From: an uncultured Pelagibacteraceae bacterium
GTDB taxonomy: Bacteria; Pseudomonadota; Alphaproteobacteria; Pelagibacterales; Pelagibacteraceae
Assembly: GCA_902564265.1 (NCBI GenBank)
Contig: CACFAI010000002.1
Coordinates: 87,418 to 151,417 of the forward strand
Length of the DNA stretch: 64,000 bases
Direction of reading: 5' to 3'
In this document: positions 63,705-64,000 of the stretch, in pieces
How positions within the stretch are numbered: position 1 is the stretch's first letter
Layout: each line of letters opens with the position of its first letter
The notes under the pieces: generated by a model
Seen by the model: the letters and a program-made list of their open reading frames with translations, nothing else
Database searches by the model: none
Told to the model about the DNA's origin: nothing
Program-made: the position numbers and the translations under genes

Positions 63705-64000
63705 TTAATCTCTTATAGCGTAACCGATTACGCCTGTTTCTACGACGTCGGTTCCTTTGAGTTCAGCTTCTTTACTCAATCTAATACCTATTGTACTCTT
63801 CATAATTCCCCAAACAACTAGGGCAACTAGGAATACAAAGATGTTAATTGAAAGAACTCCTATTAACTGAGCTCCAAAATTTGTGTCTGGATTTGTTATT
63901 GGAACAGCCAATGTACCCCAAATACCAGCGAATAAGTGTGCAGGTATTGCACCAACTACATCGTCAATTTTTAGAGCAAATAGGAATTTCGTTCCATAAA
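63705..64000 (-). CDS. amt: Ammonium transporter, C-terminal part (cut by window edge)
   Basis: The last 98 residues of an Amt/MEP/Rh channel. The visible segment KIDDVVGAIPAHLFAGIWGTLAVPI is the conserved Amt motif that carries one of the pore histidines. It is followed by the last helix (NIFVFLVALVVWGIM) and a cytoplasmic tail that ends GYAIRD. The N-terminal three quarters lie beyond position 64000. No glnB is seen on this side. Confidence 0.93.
   Translation of the reverse strand, partial: YGTKFLFALKIDDVVGAIPAHLFAGIWGTLAVPITNPDTNFGAQLIGVLSINIFVFLVALVVWGIMKSTIGIRLSKEAELKGTDVVETGVIGYAIRD

Noticed and set aside
1..64000. CRISPR arrays, insertion sequences, prophage or toxin-antitoxin modules
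   Set aside because: No regularly spaced repeats, transposase motifs, integrase motifs or recognisable toxin-antitoxin pairs were seen on either strand.

Overview
The window is a very AT-rich, densely packed bacterial chromosome segment with genes that overlap or abut and very short spacers. Gene content and order point to a streamlined marine alphaproteobacterium of the SAR11/Pelagibacterales type. The supporting signs are the alphaproteobacterial order proS-DUF1467-rnj-coaX-birA-nuoN...nuoA followed by tRNAs and lon-clpX-clpP-tig, the combination of aprBA/aprM with xsc and suyAB, and the small genes with a recurrent signal peptide. The strain cannot be named from the sequence alone.

Layout. 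(1) 1-18,218, minus strand: one long run of genes reading nuoABCDEFGHIJKLMN (complex I), then birA, coaX, rnj (RNase J), a DUF1467 gene and proS, which runs off the left edge. (2) 18,326-18,500: tRNA-Asp and tRNA-Val. A plus-strand acyltransferase (18,663-20,468) then sits alone between these tRNAs and lon. (3) 20,470-26,437, minus: lon, clpX, clpP, tig and tRNA-Leu, a protein quality-control block. (4) 26.5-34.8 kb: mixed small operons (DUF1289, family-5 uracil-DNA glycosylase, YbgC thioesterase, NCS1 permease, TerC, SDR, M23 peptidase, hydratase and others). (5) 34.8-36.7 kb: an accessory patch of tiny secreted or membrane proteins with repeated hairpin elements and two genes sharing a nearly identical signal peptide. 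(6) 36.6-41.7 kb, minus: a glucosylglycerate module (GpgS synthase, GpgP-type phosphatase, GH13_18 phosphorylase) beside a polytopic membrane protein. (7) 41.7-51.7 kb: a FAD enzyme and MsrB, then organosulfonate and sulfite metabolism. Xsc and SuyAB are divergent around a perfect 12-bp palindrome; then come a thioredoxin-like protein, a TauE/SafE exporter, two small unknown genes and AprA, AprB and AprM. (8) 51.8-57.1 kb, minus: HIT protein, pabC-pabA-pabB, an MFS carrier and a cystathionine beta-lyase-like enzyme. (9) 57.1-64 kb: a 27-residue basic peptide gene, a membrane protein, mnmA, a DUF3553 gene, cysQ, recX, an ABA4-like gene, a DsbA-type isomerase, a rhodanese, a glycosyltransferase-like gene, bcp, a strong bidirectional terminator and the 3' end of an ammonium transporter gene.

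How it fits together. Complex I and the sulfur genes supply energy: sulfonates are cleaved to sulfite by Xsc and SuyAB, and the sulfite can leave through TauE or be oxidised to APS by AprABM. No ATP sulfurylase gene is in the window. The glucosylglycerate genes would make and recycle a nitrogen-free compatible solute. The least explained parts are the small-gene/hairpin patch at 34.8-36.6 kb and the two unknown small genes inside the apr-tauE run.
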